NCBI RefSeq assembly: GCF_002887595.1
Contig: NZ_PEBU01000010.1
Span: 124,001 to 188,000, forward strand
Length of the DNA stretch: 64,000 bases
Direction of reading: 5' to 3'
Origin: Bowmanella denitrificans
GTDB taxonomy: Bacteria > Pseudomonadota > Gammaproteobacteria > Enterobacterales > Alteromonadaceae
Position numbers and translations under genes: made by a program. The notes under the pieces are model-generated. The model was not told the origin of the DNA, did not search any database, and worked only from the letters and a program-made list of their open reading frames with translations. The number at the start of each line of letters is the position of its first letter. Within the stretch, counting starts at the first letter, position 1. This document shows positions 25,663 through 34,359 of the stretch, piece after piece.

Positions 25663-27393
25663 ATGCGTTTAGCCTCTCTAACCATTGGCTCGGACAAGCC
25701 AGGTGACAAACAGCGGTTTAAAAACCTAAAAAACGTCACCATCGACTTTGATGAAGGTGAATGGATAACGGTCGTTATTGGTTGGAACGGCACGGGAAAA
25801 TCCAATGTTTTGGAAGCCCTGGCAACAATTTTCAGGGATTTAATAGGTAAACCAAAAAATAGACCAACGATTGTCGGTGAGCATTCAGAACCTGAAAAGC
25901 CAGAATTTTCCTATAGGCTGCGCTATTTCTGCCACAACAAAGAAATTGTTGTTGATGCTGATCCTGATCGTTCAACCAAGCTCAGCGAACAATATGAAAT
26001 TAGCTATAAAGCCTTATCCAATAAACAGGAAGATAGCGCTTTACAGACGAGTTTATTTTCTGAAATAGATAGTGATGAATTTCAGTTAGTTAAGTTTTCT
26101 AGGTTCATTCAAGATAGAGATAGTTTCCTTCCAGCATATATTTTTGGTTACTACTCAGGGCATAGCCAAAGGATGCATGATGTCTTTTATCCGTACCTTG
26201 AACGATATGATGATAATTTGAGAAACGGCATAGATCCTGGTTTGCGGAAGATGTTCTATGCCAAGCCCGTGCATAGTCAGTTTACACTATTGGCATTTAT
26301 GCTGAACCAAGAGAGTTTTGTGCAAGAGTTTTTGGAAGAGCATTTTGGTATTGATACGGAAGTTGGTATTGATTCTGTTCTTTTTGTTTTAAATCAGCCT
26401 CCTTGGAAATCTAATGCAGAGGACGGCGATCCTCGTTTTTGGAACTCCCGCGGTGTGGTAAGGGAATTTTTGAGTCGGTTATATGATGTGGCACTGGCAC
26501 CTATCAGAATCAGGAGACGCACTCAAACTAGTCTGTGGAACAAGACAACGCTGGAGTATCTATATCTTTATGTAAAAGACCGTGATGCTCTTAGAGAACT
26601 AGTTGGGAATATGGCCCCAAGAGAGTTTTTTAGGGATTTAGAAAGTACGTATGTCTCTGAACTAATAGAAGAAGTTCGCATTAGGGTAAAGCTCAAAAAT
26701 AATGATGGAACCGTTATCTTTAGGGAGTTAAGTGAAGGGGAGCAACAATTACTTACTGTACTTGGATTACTGCGCTTTACAGCAGAGGAAGAAGGTCTAT
26801 TTCTATTGGATGAACCAGATACCCACCTTAACCCCCAATGGAGTGTCGACTACTTTAAATACCTAAAGATGTTCGTCGCTTCAGGAAAGGGGGGAAGTTC
26901 TAGTCATATTGTACTGAATACTCACAATCCTTTGGCTGTGGCAGAACTTGCCAGAGAACAAGTACAAATCCTTTATCGAGATCCCGAATACCTAAGCATT
27001 ACTTCTCACTTGCCAGAGTTCGATCCAAGAGGAATGGGCTACACAGGCATAGTCACTAGCGATATGTTTGGGTTGCCTTCTTCTGTTGATTCTCGTACTC
27101 AGAGGCGTTTAGAAATATATCGAGTATTGGCCAGCATAAAGATACGTACGAAGTTTCAGGAATTGCGCTTTAAAGTAATCCAGGATTGGTTAGATAAGGA
27201 TAGATTCAAACTTAATCAACGTGATGATGACTATCAACGATATTTAGAAATTCGTACTGAGTTGCTTTCCAGTAAATTTGATGATGACGAATATCAAACC
27301 CTAATTCGGCATGCATTATCTTTAAGCTCAGATGAACGAGAGCGAATAGCTCGTGAAGCTGTTGCCGCTGTGCTCTCGGAGCGAGATTCATGA
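25663..27393 (+). CDS. PtuA-like / restriction-associated AAA ATPase (ABC-type head)
   Basis: The 576 residues have an ABC/SMC-type ATPase: Walker A VVIGWNGTGKSNVLEAL (about 37-53), signature LSEGEQQLLTVL (about 356-367), Walker B GLFLLDEPDTHLNP (about 380-393) and an H-loop NTHNP (about 418). This is the pattern of PtuA in the Septu defence system and of ATPases found inside restriction loci. AAGGA precedes the ATG, five bases after hsdS. The gene overlaps the HNH gene as ATGA. Its AT-rich composition differs from hsdR and yhcG. In Septu the ATPase controls a partner HNH nuclease; that role is inferred from pairing. Confidence 0.88.
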   Translation: MRLASLTIGSDKPGDKQRFKNLKNVTIDFDEGEWITVVIGWNGTGKSNVLEALATIFRDLIGKPKNRPTIVGEHSEPEKPEFSYRLRYFCHNKEIVVDADPDRSTKLSEQYEISYKALSNKQEDSALQTSLFSEIDSDEFQLVKFSRFIQDRDSFLPAYIFGYYSGHSQRMHDVFYPYLERYDDNLRNGIDPGLRKMFYAKPVHSQFTLLAFMLNQESFVQEFLEEHFGIDTEVGIDSVLFVLNQPPWKSNAEDGDPRFWNSRGVVREFLSRLYDVALAPIRIRRRTQTSLWNKTTLEYLYLYVKDRDALRELVGNMAPREFFRDLESTYVSELIEEVRIRVKLKNNDGTVIFRELSEGEQQLLTVLGLLRFTAEEEGLFLLDEPDTHLNPQWSVDYFKYLKMFVASGKGGSSSHIVLNTHNPLAVAELAREQVQILYRDPEYLSITSHLPEFDPRGMGYTGIVTSDMFGLPSSVDSRTQRRLEIYRVLASIKIRTKFQELRFKVIQDWLDKDRFKLNQRDDDYQRYLEIRTELLSSKFDDDEYQTLIRHALSLSSDERERIAREAVAAVLSERDS

Positions 27394-28259
27394 GGTACAT
27401 TGACAACACATTCTTGGAAATACCCGAGGGATGGGATGAGCGAGCGTTAGAGGCAAGTCGGCAGTTGTTGGATGGTGAACGTACAGCGGAGCAGCTAAGT
27501 CAGGTTTGGAGAGTCCTTAAAGCCTGTCTATCTGAAGCATCAAATAGGCGCTGTTGGTATTGTGAAAGCACTATTCATCGTAGTGATAATGCTGTTGATC
27601 ACTACCGGCCTAAAGGCACAGTGAAGACAGGTCGTCTCCTTGAGGACGGCTCTCGAATTGTGGCTATGGAAATCGCCCCTGTTCACCACGGGTACAAATG
27701 GAAGGCCTTCAATTTAGATAACTTTCGTTACTCTTGTGAACATTGCAATGAATATCGTAAGGATCTCGATGGCACCGCAGGCGGTAAGTGGAACTACTTC
27801 CCCTTAGTTCATGAAGAGCGACGAGCATATGATGCTCAGAATGAACGTTTTGAAGTTCCCGTCTTGCTAGACCCCTGTAAAGCTCTCGATTGGCAACTAT
27901 TGTCTTATGATTCAAACGGAAGACCTTTTTCGAGATTTGATAGAGGAACTGAAGAAGACGTTAAAATACGATTTTCCATAAGGCTTTTGCATTTGGATCA
28001 GCAAGGGCTAAATGAGGGGCGGCGTTCCTGTTGGAGTCTTGTAAGTCCAATATTAAGGGATACAAAATACTGGTTTGTAGAGAAGCTAAACGGTAATCCA
28101 GAAGCCGAGCATAATTTTCAAGAAGAGCTGAGAAAGCTAAAACAATGGTTAAATCCAAGGAATCCCGCCACATATATAGGTTTTGTGCGATACAAGCTTC
28201 GAAATGATCGGGACAAAAAAATTCATCCATGGATTGATATGCTCTTGGGTGACATATAG
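27390..28259 (+). CDS. PtuB-like HNH endonuclease
   Basis: The 289 residues carry an HNH-type zinc site: RRCWYCESTIHRSDNAVDHYRPKG (split for length, about 52-75) with CWYC and the DH pair, then NFRYSCEHCNEYRK with a second CxxC (about 112-126). This is the arrangement of PtuB and related nucleases that pair with an ABC-type ATPase. Its start overlaps the ATPase stop (ATGA) and its TAG overlaps the yhcG GTG by one base. No reverse transcriptase is nearby, so it is not a retron. Degradation of invader DNA or other nucleic acid is inferred from the family. Confidence 0.86.
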   Translation: MRYIDNTFLEIPEGWDERALEASRQLLDGERTAEQLSQVWRVLKACLSEASNRRCWYCESTIHRSDNAVDHYRPKGTVKTGRLLEDGSRIVAMEIAPVHHGYKWKAFNLDNFRYSCEHCNEYRKDLDGTAGGKWNYFPLVHEERRAYDAQNERFEVPVLLDPCKALDWQLLSYDSNGRPFSRFDRGTEEDVKIRFSIRLLHLDQQGLNEGRRSCWSLVSPILRDTKYWFVEKLNGNPEAEHNFQEELRKLKQWLNPRNPATYIGFVRYKLRNDRDKKIHPWIDMLLGDI

Positions 28260-29317
28260 TGAAAGATAAGCCTGCACAATTACTACTAACTGAACTCCGC
28301 ACCCTAGTCAACGAAGCCAAGCAACAGGTTTCCGTTGCTGTTAATGCCACCCTCACCGAACTTTACTGGCAAATTGGCCAACGCATTAACCAAGAGGTAC
28401 TTGGCGGCGAGCGGGCCGAGTACGGTAAGCAAATCGTCGCTACACTGGCGCGACAATTGACCCAGGAGTTTGGTAGCGGATTCTCGGAGAAACAACTGCG
28501 GCGTATGATGCAATTTGCTGAAGCTTTTCCCGAAATGAAGAATGTCGCCACACTGTGGCGACAATTAAGCTGGAGTCATTTTAAGCAGCTCATTTCACTA
28601 AAGGAGCCGCTTCAGCGAGAATTCTACGCGCAAATGTGCCGCATAGAGCGTTGGAGCGTTCGCGAGCTGGCCAGCCGTATCGACTCCATGCTTTACCAGC
28701 GCACCGCCTTATCTAAGCAGCCAGAAATGCTGATTAAACAAGAGCTTGGGAAACTAGCACAAAAAGATGCGCTGTCCACTGAGTTGCTACTTAAAGACCC
28801 TTATGTGTTGGACTTTCTGGGACTAACGGATCATTACCTTGAAAAAGATCTTGAAGACGCTATTCTGCGCGACCTTGAGAACTTTCTGTTAGAGCTAGGT
28901 GCGGGCTTTACCTTTATTGCCCGGCAAAAGCGCATCCAGATAGATGATGAAGATTTCTATATAGACCTGCTGTTTTATAATCGCCGTCTTAAGCAGTTGG
29001 TGGCAGTGGACCTGAAGATTGGCGCTTTCAAAGCCCAGTATAAGGGCCAGATGGAGCTTTACCTGCGTTGGTTAGACAAACATGAACGTCAGCCAGATGA
29101 AGAACCACCACTGGGAATTATTCTTTGTGCCGAGAAGCGCACCGAGCAAATTGAACTTTTACAGTTGGATGCTACTGGCATCCATGTAGCCGAATATTTA
29201 ACCGTACTCCCCGAGCGCCAGTTGCTGCACGAGCGACTGCAACGGGCCATAGATACCGCACAAAAGAAGTATGTGGAGCAGAAAAGTTCTGTCCCACATT
29301 TGGATGATAAGAGATGA
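28259..29317 (+). CDS. YhcG/DUF1016 family PD-(D/E)XK nuclease
   Basis: The 352 residues have an N-terminal DUF1016 helical domain (ATLTELYWQIGQRINQEVL; FGSGFSEKQLRRMMQFAEAF) and a C-terminal nuclease core IDDEDFYIDLLFYNRRLKQL followed by VAVDLKIGAFKAQYKGQM (about 227-262), the D...DxK pattern. YhcG proteins are common beside type I restriction genes and have been proposed to be nucleases or Holliday-junction-like resolvases. The GTG start overlaps the HNH stop by one base, and the end overlaps hsdM as ATGA, so it is firmly in the operon. Confidence 0.9.
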   Translation: MKDKPAQLLLTELRTLVNEAKQQVSVAVNATLTELYWQIGQRINQEVLGGERAEYGKQIVATLARQLTQEFGSGFSEKQLRRMMQFAEAFPEMKNVATLWRQLSWSHFKQLISLKEPLQREFYAQMCRIERWSVRELASRIDSMLYQRTALSKQPEMLIKQELGKLAQKDALSTELLLKDPYVLDFLGLTDHYLEKDLEDAILRDLENFLLELGAGFTFIARQKRIQIDDEDFYIDLLFYNRRLKQLVAVDLKIGAFKAQYKGQMELYLRWLDKHERQPDEEPPLGIILCAEKRTEQIELLQLDATGIHVAEYLTVLPERQLLHERLQRAIDTAQKKYVEQKSSVPHLDDKR

Positions 29318-30849
29318 ATGCTGCAACCTTAGTACAAAAAGTTTGGAACTATTGCCATACCCTTCGCGATGACGGCGTAGGTTATGGAGATTATCTGGAG
29401 CAGCTAACCTATCTGCTATTCCTGAAAATGGCCCATGAATATGCCCAGCCTCCTTACCAGCGCGATACCAAAGTACCCCAGGAATATAGTTGGATTACCT
29501 TACTGGATAAGACTGGCGAGAAACTGGAGAACCATTACCGTAAGGCCCTCAAAGAACTCGGCAGCGAGATGGGTATGCTGGGCGCTATCTTCTATAAGTC
29601 GGAAAATAAGATCCCCGACCCCGCCAAGTTGGCGCGCATTATCAAGATGATCGATGAAGAAAATTGGATCAGCTTGGAGATAGACGCCAAAGGCGACTTA
29701 TATGAAGGCCTATTGCAGAAAAACGCCGAAGATACCAAAAGCGGCGCCGGCCAATACTTTACTCCTCGCCCGTTAATTGATGCCATCGTCGCCTGTGTAC
29801 AGCCAGAACCTAAGAAGACTATTGCCGATCCAGCTTGTGGGACGGGTGGGTTCTTTTTAAGCGCTCATGATTGGATTGCCTACGGCGACCCAGATTGGAT
29901 TCAAAAGGAATATACCCATTGGAACCCCAATAAAGGGGCTCAGGGCGTTGAAGTTAAGAGCAAACTGGATAAAAGCAAAGCCAGCTTTCTGCGTGATAAC
30001 ACTTTTTTTGGTAATGAAATCGTTCCCTCTACCCGCCGCTTATGTTTGATGAACCTCTTTCTGCATAACATCGGCAGTATTGATGGAGAACCCGAAGTAG
30101 AGCGGGCTGATGCGCTATTGAACAAGCCAAGCCAGTATGTGGATTATGTGCTAGCTAACCCGCCCTTTGGTAAAAAGAGTAGCTTAACCATCACCAATGC
30201 TGAAGGCGGCACAGATAAAGATACGCTGACCTATGAACGACAGGATTTTTGGGCTACCACCACCAACAAACAGCTGAACTTTTTACAGCATATTGTCACC
30301 ATGCTTAAAGATACGGGCAAAGCAGCTGTGGTACTGCCTGATAACGTATTATTTGAAGGTGGCGTAGGTGAGCGTATCCGCCGTAAATGGTTGGAGACTT
30401 GTAACGTACATACCATCTTGCGCCTGCCCACCGGCATCTTTTACGCCAATGGTGTAAAGGCCAATGTGGTGTTCTTTGATAATGCGCCTCGTGATGGCAA
30501 GACTCATACAAAGGGTATCTGGTTTTATGACCTGCGAACCAATAAACACTTTACCCTAAAGCAACGTCCCTTGGTTTTGGCCGATTTGAAGGACTTTATC
30601 GACTGCTACCATATGCAGCCAAGGAAAGAATCTGAGCGATTTAAATTTTACAAATATGCCGACTTAGTGGCGAGAGACAAAGCCAGCTTGGACATCTTTT
30701 GGCTAAAAGATGATAGCTTAGATAACCTCGACAACCTTCCACCGCCAGACATATTGCAGCAGGAGATCATTGACCACCTGGAAGCGGCATTGGCTGCATT
30801 TAGGGATGTGGCTGCCGGATTGCCATCTTCTACTGCGAATTCAGAATAA
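29314..30849 (+). CDS. hsdM: type I restriction-modification methyltransferase subunit
   Basis: The 511-residue protein is an N6-adenine methyltransferase working with HsdS. The N-terminal helical domain is present (NYCHTLRDDGVGYGDYLEQLTYLLFLKM). The SAM-binding motif is ADPACGTGGFFLSAHDWI (about 170-188) and the catalytic motif is ANPPFGKKS (about 280-289). A four-base overlap joins it to yhcG. It is unusual that hsdM lies at the far end from hsdR and hsdS, with three genes between. All key motifs are intact, so the system is probably active. Confidence 0.94.
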   Translation: MNAATLVQKVWNYCHTLRDDGVGYGDYLEQLTYLLFLKMAHEYAQPPYQRDTKVPQEYSWITLLDKTGEKLENHYRKALKELGSEMGMLGAIFYKSENKIPDPAKLARIIKMIDEENWISLEIDAKGDLYEGLLQKNAEDTKSGAGQYFTPRPLIDAIVACVQPEPKKTIADPACGTGGFFLSAHDWIAYGDPDWIQKEYTHWNPNKGAQGVEVKSKLDKSKASFLRDNTFFGNEIVPSTRRLCLMNLFLHNIGSIDGEPEVERADALLNKPSQYVDYVLANPPFGKKSSLTITNAEGGTDKDTLTYERQDFWATTTNKQLNFLQHIVTMLKDTGKAAVVLPDNVLFEGGVGERIRRKWLETCNVHTILRLPTGIFYANGVKANVVFFDNAPRDGKTHTKGIWFYDLRTNKHFTLKQRPLVLADLKDFIDCYHMQPRKESERFKFYKYADLVARDKASLDIFWLKDDSLDNLDNLPPPDILQQEIIDHLEAALAAFRDVAAGLPSSTANSE

Positions 30850-30859
30850 GGGCATGTAA

Positions 30860-31828
30860 ATGCACGATTTGGTGAAATGGATTTCCCAAGCAGAACCTGT
30901 ACTTAGCGCAATTTCAGCGGGTATTGCTATTGTGCTGGCGCTATGGGGCGTGGCAAAGGCCGCACCTAAAGTTGTGAAGAATTTCACAGGTCGAACTAAG
31001 CAAGCTACTTCGCATTTACCCTATACTGTTGCCCAGCGCTTCGTTGCATTGTTCGAGTCACACGGCGTAAAACGAAATCAGATAACTGGGTTTTTTGGGC
31101 ATGATTTAACTATCGGAAAATTGGCGACAGATGAGGAACTGACCAATCATCTAACCCCAGAAATTCTCAAGGATGCAGCGTTACTGTTTGGCGTAAACCA
31201 AGATTGGCTGGAAGGAGCTTCTGAGACGATTTATGAGGTTAAGGATTTTTATAAGCATCCCGAAGATTTTGAGTACTTTCTGCAACATTTCTTGAACAGA
31301 AAAGATAAGTTTTTCTGCTATGTGTTGAATGCTCAGTATGAGACTGCAAAAAACAACCAATATGACGGCATTATCCTATTGGAAGAAACCATTGCTGAAA
31401 TAAATGGGCGGCCAGTTTATCGGTACCATTTCTGCGGAAAGTGGCTTATGGGTTATTGGAAGTCCAGGGGTTACCTAGCAGCTTGCTGTGCACTATTATT
31501 CAAATATGGATTTCATCCCATTGGCAAAAATGTTTCTCAGACTTGGTTAGTGGAAGTTACCAATGGCACTCAACTAATGCAGTATGACTATGAGTCTCCA
31601 GGCTTGGCTCTTACTCACACAGCAACCTGGTATGTTGATGAATTTATTGAGAAACCAGACCGGTACTTACAAGGTGTAGATCCTGAAATGGACAAGTTCG
31701 GTTTTAAAGCCGCACTAAGTCTATGGTTGGAACTAAGTCAGAAAGGGTATATGGATTGCTTCAATGACGGCACCCATCAAAAATTGATACATACATTTAA
31801 AAAGAAGCTATTAGAGCTTAATAAATAA
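30860..31828 (+). CDS. unknown membrane-anchored protein, last gene of the restriction operon
   Basis: I do not recognise this 322-residue protein. It has one N-terminal membrane segment (about 17-35, AISAGIAIVLALWGVAKAA), a basic patch, then a region resembling a Cro/C1-type helix-turn-helix (VAQRFVALFESHGVKRNQIT to LKDAALLFGVNQDWLEGAS, about 56-115), and a C-terminal domain without known motif. AAGGG lies upstream and the start is only 10 bases after hsdM. The composition is AT-rich, like the ptu-like pair. A membrane-tethered sensor or effector of the defence operon is possible but unproven. Confidence 0.75.
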   Translation: MHDLVKWISQAEPVLSAISAGIAIVLALWGVAKAAPKVVKNFTGRTKQATSHLPYTVAQRFVALFESHGVKRNQITGFFGHDLTIGKLATDEELTNHLTPEILKDAALLFGVNQDWLEGASETIYEVKDFYKHPEDFEYFLQHFLNRKDKFFCYVLNAQYETAKNNQYDGIILLEETIAEINGRPVYRYHFCGKWLMGYWKSRGYLAACCALLFKYGFHPIGKNVSQTWLVEVTNGTQLMQYDYESPGLALTHTATWYVDEFIEKPDRYLQGVDPEMDKFGFKAALSLWLELSQKGYMDCFNDGTHQKLIHTFKKKLLELNK

Positions 31829-31927
31829 GCTCTGCATCCCCTCCCCCATTCCTTGTCACCCCAACATCCATTGACTAATATTCATACTGTCGGAGTACAA
31901 ACACACCATCTTTAAAAGGACGTTCTT

Positions 31928-32902
31928 ATGAGCCAGATTCTGCTTTGCAACCAATCCTTAAACCCTCAAAACCTGCTGTATCAATGCGGTATCAGCATTG
32001 ATCGTATCTCTACAGTCAGTTGTGCGCGGCCCGATGTGATGGCCGCCAATATGCCGTATTTGCTGGACGAGGATAACGCCAGCCATAGCCGCAGTATGCT
32101 TGATCAGCTTTCGCCCAAGCCGGTGGCGGAAGAGTTGACCCGGCTGTCTTTGTCCTTGGGGGGCGATAATGTGGTGGCCCTGGCAGATATCAGGGCGAAA
32201 CTGCATGAATACAACGTGGGCCTGATGGGGGCGTCGACCAGCGTCTATGCCGACCGTATTGGTGGCTTTGCCAAGTCGGTACAAAATTATCAAGCGGCCC
32301 TGATGGAATACCGAAAAGCCATTGAAACCAGCTCTCCATTGCGCTCTGCCTTAAAACAAAAAGCCCATATGGCCCACCAGGCAATGCAGCGCCAATTCGG
32401 CAATGAACTTAATGCCGTCACCGCGCAGGTACGCTCCAACCGCGGAACACCGCTTTCCAATCCCAACCGGGCAACAAATATCGCCAGAAGCAGCCGCAAT
32501 GTGGCTAAACTCAATGTCAGCAGCCAGATTCAGGCCAATAACCTGGTGAAGCTGGCCAAGCACGCCAAACTACTGGGCAACGGTCTGGCCGTTATTGATT
32601 TTGGCAGCCGCGTAGGCAATGTGCATAACACCTATCAGGCCGGCGGCCATTGGGAGCGTGAGTTGTTTATTGAATCGAGTAGTTTTGCTGCCAGTGCCTT
32701 AACAGGAACGGCTGTTGTAAGTGCTGGAAGTACAGCTTTAGGCATACTCATAGTTGCAACTCCAGTTGGTTGGGTTGGATTAATAATTGGTGGAATCGCA
32801 GTAGCAGGAGCCGCAGCTGGTGCATCAATTTGGGTAAATGGGCAGATGAAGGAAAACAGTGGCGGGTGGTATGACGATATTATGAAATGGTTGGGGCTTT
32901 GA
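31928..32902 (+). CDS. candidate membrane-disrupting toxin (T6SS effector-like)
   Basis: The 324 residues have a soluble helical N-terminal part (about 1-200), then GNGLAVIDFGSRVGNVHNTY and a long glycine/alanine-rich hydrophobic region (about 256-298, with LGILIVATPVGWVGLIIGG). There is no signal peptide. The layout resembles the Tme type of type VI secretion effectors that insert in membranes; this is recalled, not checked. AGGA precedes the ATG. Two related small membrane-protein genes follow directly, as immunity genes do. No secretion genes are in the window. Confidence 0.6.
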   Translation: MSQILLCNQSLNPQNLLYQCGISIDRISTVSCARPDVMAANMPYLLDEDNASHSRSMLDQLSPKPVAEELTRLSLSLGGDNVVALADIRAKLHEYNVGLMGASTSVYADRIGGFAKSVQNYQAALMEYRKAIETSSPLRSALKQKAHMAHQAMQRQFGNELNAVTAQVRSNRGTPLSNPNRATNIARSSRNVAKLNVSSQIQANNLVKLAKHAKLLGNGLAVIDFGSRVGNVHNTYQAGGHWERELFIESSSFAASALTGTAVVSAGSTALGILIVATPVGWVGLIIGGIAVAGAAAGASIWVNGQMKENSGGWYDDIMKWLGL

Positions 32903-33276
32903 TGCCAAGTTTATCGTCGCTCTTGGCAGTTGCTGCTGCCATAGGCTTTTTCAGTTTAATTTTATTTGTCATCTTTGGTCAGCTTACCGTTAGAAAGCTG
33001 AGAAAAGATCCTATCACCAAAAATGAACTTGGCATGGAATATGTGAGTGGCTGGGACATTATCAACATTGCTCAAGCATTAACTCTGCCTTCTTCCTGGA
33101 GTGAAAAACTCAGTAAGAGCCAAATATCTTTTCTGTATGCCAATGCTGCACTTATTAAGCAGCATACGAACAAGCTGGATAAAGTCGTGGGCATGATGTT
33201 TTACATTTCGCTAATGACCTCTGGGCTATCCATGGCGCTATTGGCGCTGCTTGATACGTTGGGTTTTTTTGACTAG
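32902..33276 (+). CDS. small membrane protein, first of two paralogous immunity candidates
   Basis: The 124 residues have two hydrophobic segments, one near each end (LLAVAAAIGFFSLILFVIFG; GMMFYISLMTSGLSMALLAL), and a soluble middle with GWDIINIAQALTLPSSWSEKL. The ATG at 32902 overlaps the toxin TGA by one base and has GGGG upstream; an in-frame ATG at 32887 is possible. About half the residues equal the next protein (LTVRKLRKDP/ITVRKLRKNP, SGWDI, NIAQAL/NVAQAL). The position and form fit an immunity protein against a membrane toxin. Confidence 0.65.
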   Translation: MPSLSSLLAVAAAIGFFSLILFVIFGQLTVRKLRKDPITKNELGMEYVSGWDIINIAQALTLPSSWSEKLSKSQISFLYANAALIKQHTNKLDKVVGMMFYISLMTSGLSMALLALLDTLGFFD

Positions 33277-33301
33277 TCGTACATAACTTTTCTGGACTGA
33301 G

Positions 33302-33673
33302 ATGATGAACGACCAGATATTTGCATTTTCAATGCTTGGGGTATTTATTACCTGCATTTTGTTTGTGCTATTTGGCCAGATTACCGTACGCAAGCTACGA
33401 AAGAACCCACAAACTAAAGATCAACTGGGTGTCGAGTTTGCCAGTGGCTGGGATATTCTGAATGTTGCTCAGGCACTTGCCCTGCCAAAAAGCTGGAGCA
33501 GGAAACTCGAAAGCAGCCCTTTATCAGGGTTATATGCTAAGTCAGAGTTACTTAGAAAAAACACTACCTTATTTGACCGCATACTGGCGAGGATTTTTTG
33601 GTATTCCTACGTTGTTTCCGGCACTGGCCTGATTCTGATGGTGATATTGAATTTGTTTGGCGTCTTTGACTGA
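33302..33673 (+). CDS. small membrane protein, second paralogous immunity candidate
   Basis: The 123 residues are the duplicate of the preceding protein: two terminal membrane segments (SMLGVFITCILFVLFGQ; YVVSGTGLILMVILNLF) and the shared core ITVRKLRKNP, SGWDILNVAQALALP, KSWSRKLES. The start is one of two adjacent ATGs at 33302. It lies 25 bases after the first copy. Duplication of immunity genes can protect against toxin variants of other strains; this is inference. Confidence 0.65.
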   Translation: MMNDQIFAFSMLGVFITCILFVLFGQITVRKLRKNPQTKDQLGVEFASGWDILNVAQALALPKSWSRKLESSPLSGLYAKSELLRKNTTLFDRILARIFWYSYVVSGTGLILMVILNLFGVFD

Positions 33674-33709
33674 ACGCTTACTGCCCGTTGCTGAGTAATC
33701 AGATGCGTT

Positions 33710-33802
33710 TTCACCGCAGAGCCGCGGAGATCACAGAGAAAAGCAAGAGATCGTTTAATCCATGCCACTGAAAACTCTGCGTTCTCTGCGTCTCGGCGGT
33801 GA
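33710..33802. repeat. type B inverted-repeat element
   Basis: TTCACCGCAGAGCCGCGGAG opens, GCAAGAGATCGTTTAATCC is the core, and TCTGCGTCTCGGCGGTGAA closes. It separates the membrane-toxin cluster from the RES/Xre pair. Confidence 0.87.
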
Positions 33803-33822
33803 ATATTAGAAGGCTTTTCGCT

Positions 33823-34359
33823 CTACTCCAGGGTAAATCTGTCGCCAAAGATTTTCTTCAGGCGGTCATCCGGATCATAAAGCCTGACCTGGCTGGCATC
33901 CCATCGGTAAATCACCAGGTTGACGCCAGATTTCATGGTATAAGATGGCACCAGAATGCCGCTGGCCAGGTTTTCTTCCACAACCATCCGCGCCAACAAC
34001 TGCCCCCGGGATTGCTGCTTCTTTACCTGCAGAATGCGCCAGTTCTGTTTAAAAAACTCATCATCTTGTGAAAAATCCAATACCCGGGGCAGATCAACCT
34101 GGTAGCTACATAGGGTAAAAGGTTCTATCAAGCCGGAGGCCGTGGGTTTAACCACTTCGCTGTAGGCCGTCATCAGGTCACAGGCGGTATAAAACGCGTC
34201 CAGTCCTTTGGGATTAAAACGCCCACCGGTTAAGGCGGCACCTGCTGTACTAAGGGGGCTGAATGACCACAGCGGATTGTGGACACGAAACACCACCTGT
34301 TTAAATGGCTTGGCGGGGAGCTTGCTGTTTAACAGTTTCCTTACTGTCGGGATTGTCAT
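33823..34359 (-). CDS. RES-domain toxin (NAD-degrading family)
   Basis: The 178 residues match the RES toxin family, which depletes NAD+ by phosphorolysis or hydrolysis. Key stretches are QVVFRVHNPLWSFSP with the conserved arginine, then GGRFNPKGLDAFYTACDLMTAYSE, which carries the arginine, tyrosine and glutamate of the active site (about 45-70), and LVIYRWD near the end. The ATG overlaps the antitoxin stop (ATGA), so the two are coupled. Confidence 0.9.
   Translation of the reverse strand: MTIPTVRKLLNSKLPAKPFKQVVFRVHNPLWSFSPLSTAGAALTGGRFNPKGLDAFYTACDLMTAYSEVVKPTASGLIEPFTLCSYQVDLPRVLDFSQDDEFFKQNWRILQVKKQQSRGQLLARMVVEENLASGILVPSYTMKSGVNLVIYRWDASQVRLYDPDDRLKKIFGDRFTLE

Noticed and set aside
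25663-28259. Retron of the Ec78 type (ATPase and HNH genes)
   Set aside because: No reverse transcriptase or msr/msd-like region is present anywhere near; the pair alone fits Septu.
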